Source of the DNA: Paenibacillus sp. MAHUQ-63
Lineage (GTDB): Bacteria; Bacillota; Bacilli; Paenibacillales; NBRC-103111
Assembly (NCBI RefSeq): GCF_028765165.1
Contig: NZ_JARADB010000001.1
Span: 682,001-746,000 of the forward strand
DNA: 64,000 nucleotides
Direction of reading: 5' to 3'
Within the stretch, counting starts at the first letter, position 1, and every line of letters begins with the position of its first letter. The translations under genes and the position numbers were made by a program. The notes under the pieces were generated by a model. The model was given only the letters and a program-made list of their open reading frames with translations, did not search any database and was not told where the DNA came from. Below, piece by piece: positions 63,396 through 64,000 of this stretch.

Positions 63396-63890
63396 ATGAG
63401 TCAAGGAAAACCAAACCACACAGGTCATTTATTTACCGTTGAAATTCTAGTCGAAGAGGCCACGAACGGTCTTGCCATGGAAAAGCTCCTTCATCTATTG
63501 AACACCCCGTCGGTCAAAGATTATCGAATCGTCAAAGGCATCGAGCTCGGCAAATTAATTGAACTGAACACGACTAAAGAGAGCACGCCTCCCTCACATA
63601 CAAGCAAAAAGGCAGCAGCAGCTCCCCCTCCTGCCGCTCCGGCGCCCCCCGCAGCAGTACCCGCGGCTAGCGAAGCCGCCGATCTCATCATTAAGCAATT
63701 GGAAGGCTTCAAAGCGAACAACACGCTGATCCGGCTTACGGTCATCAAGGGCCAGGGCATCAAGCTGAATCTTCCTTGCCGGATACTCAATTACGACAGC
63801 AGCAACCAGAACGTGACCGTTTATCACGTGGACGAGAAGAAAGTGTATTCCTTCAAACTGAACGAAATTGACGACTACGTCGCCTTCTAG
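63396..63890 (+). CDS. Hypothetical conserved protein with Ala/Pro linker
   Basis: A 164-residue host protein. The ATG at 63396 follows AAGGAGG; MSQGKPNHTGHLFTVEILVE is the start. Residues about 70-95 form an Ala/Pro-rich linker (AAAAPPPAAPAPPAAVPA), and the C-terminus (DLIIKQLEGFKANNTLIRLT, IKLNLPCRILNYDSSNQNVT) is beta-rich, Sm-like. Divergent from yunC. Function unknown. Confidence 0.8.
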   Translation: MSQGKPNHTGHLFTVEILVEEATNGLAMEKLLHLLNTPSVKDYRIVKGIELGKLIELNTTKESTPPSHTSKKAAAAPPPAAPAPPAAVPAASEAADLIIKQLEGFKANNTLIRLTVIKGQGIKLNLPCRILNYDSSNQNVTVYHVDEKKVYSFKLNEIDDYVAF

Positions 63891-63898
63891 CCCACGCA

Positions 63899-63936
63899 TA
63901 AGGTGAGCCCAATCCGTATCGGATCGGGCTCACCTT
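63899..63936. terminator. Bidirectional terminator at the right flank
   Basis: AAGGTGAGCCC-loop-GGGCTCACCTT hairpin with an inner GATCC/GGATC helix, followed by TTATTTGTTATT. Separates the 63396 gene and the next minus-strand gene. Confidence 0.88.
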
Positions 63937-63941
63937 ATTTG

Positions 63942-64000
63942 TTATTTGGCCGGCGCAGCAACACCTTCAGCCAGCATGCTCTCCAGCTCCTGCGCGTTCA
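63942..64000 (-). CDS. C-terminal end of a minus-strand host gene, truncated by the window
   Basis: Only the final 18 residues (NAQELESMLAEGVAAPAK) are visible before the TAA stop at 63942. Not enough to identify. Confidence 0.5.
   Translation of the reverse strand, partial: NAQELESMLAEGVAAPAK

Overview
The window is a low-to-moderate GC Firmicute chromosome segment, most likely Paenibacillaceae (inference from the flanking metY, a polar amino-acid ABC operon and a YunC/DUF1805 gene, TTG/GTG starts, strong AGGAGG ribosome sites, and the style of the phage genes). About 58 kb of it is one apparently complete siphovirus prophage (HK97-type capsid, long non-contractile tail), bounded by a 16-bp direct repeat at 5068-5083 and 63104-63119. 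The repeat lies inside a yunC-like gene: its N-terminal 40 codons sit at the right end and its C-terminal 60 codons at the left end. Joining them across the repeat restores a 100-residue YunC protein, which fixes the exact prophage ends.

Left flank (1-5067): 5' end of metY; five tandem copies of a 254-bp intergenic repeat; a 36-bp tandem array followed by an 8-bp simple repeat; a binding protein-permease-ATPase amino-acid operon.

Prophage, left to right: integrase, excisionase-like protein and ArpU regulator (5.1-7.1 kb). Then the early operon, read right to left from 22.9 to 7.5 kb: RecT/Bet, an MBL-fold hydrolase, a zinc-hook ATPase, an O-like initiator carrying internal iterons, DnaB helicase, C5-cytosine methylase, RuvC, YopX and many small proteins. 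The immunity switch with three XRE proteins is at 23.0-24.4 kb. An accessory block (24.6-29.6 kb) carries an agr-type quorum-sensing cassette (AgrD, AgrB, a kinase-less AgrC-like membrane protein and a small HTH protein) divergent from a CPBP/Abi protease, plus a HEPN-like protein and an ATP-dependent DNA ligase. A Replic_Relax/FtsK module with many tiny membrane proteins is at 29.6-34.2 kb. Lysis genes and an acyltransferase moron are at 35.8-38.2 kb. Receptor-binding, tail, head and packaging genes run right to left from 59.7 to 38.5 kb. The right end (59.9-63.1 kb) holds small genes and two regions that look like structured RNAs.

The genes fit a temperate life cycle: XRE repressors and probable LexA boxes control the lytic switch; the early operon replicates and recombines DNA and ends in ArpU, presumed to switch on the late genes. 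Moron-like genes with their own signals (agr cassette, CPBP protease, acyltransferase, secreted protein) look built for expression in the lysogen. Most unusual are the prophage agr cassette with an orphan sensor and matched 14-bp palindromic operators, a roughly 400-nt candidate structured RNA near attR, and two genes whose only sensible start appears to be AUC. All homology calls are from reading the translations; no database search was run.
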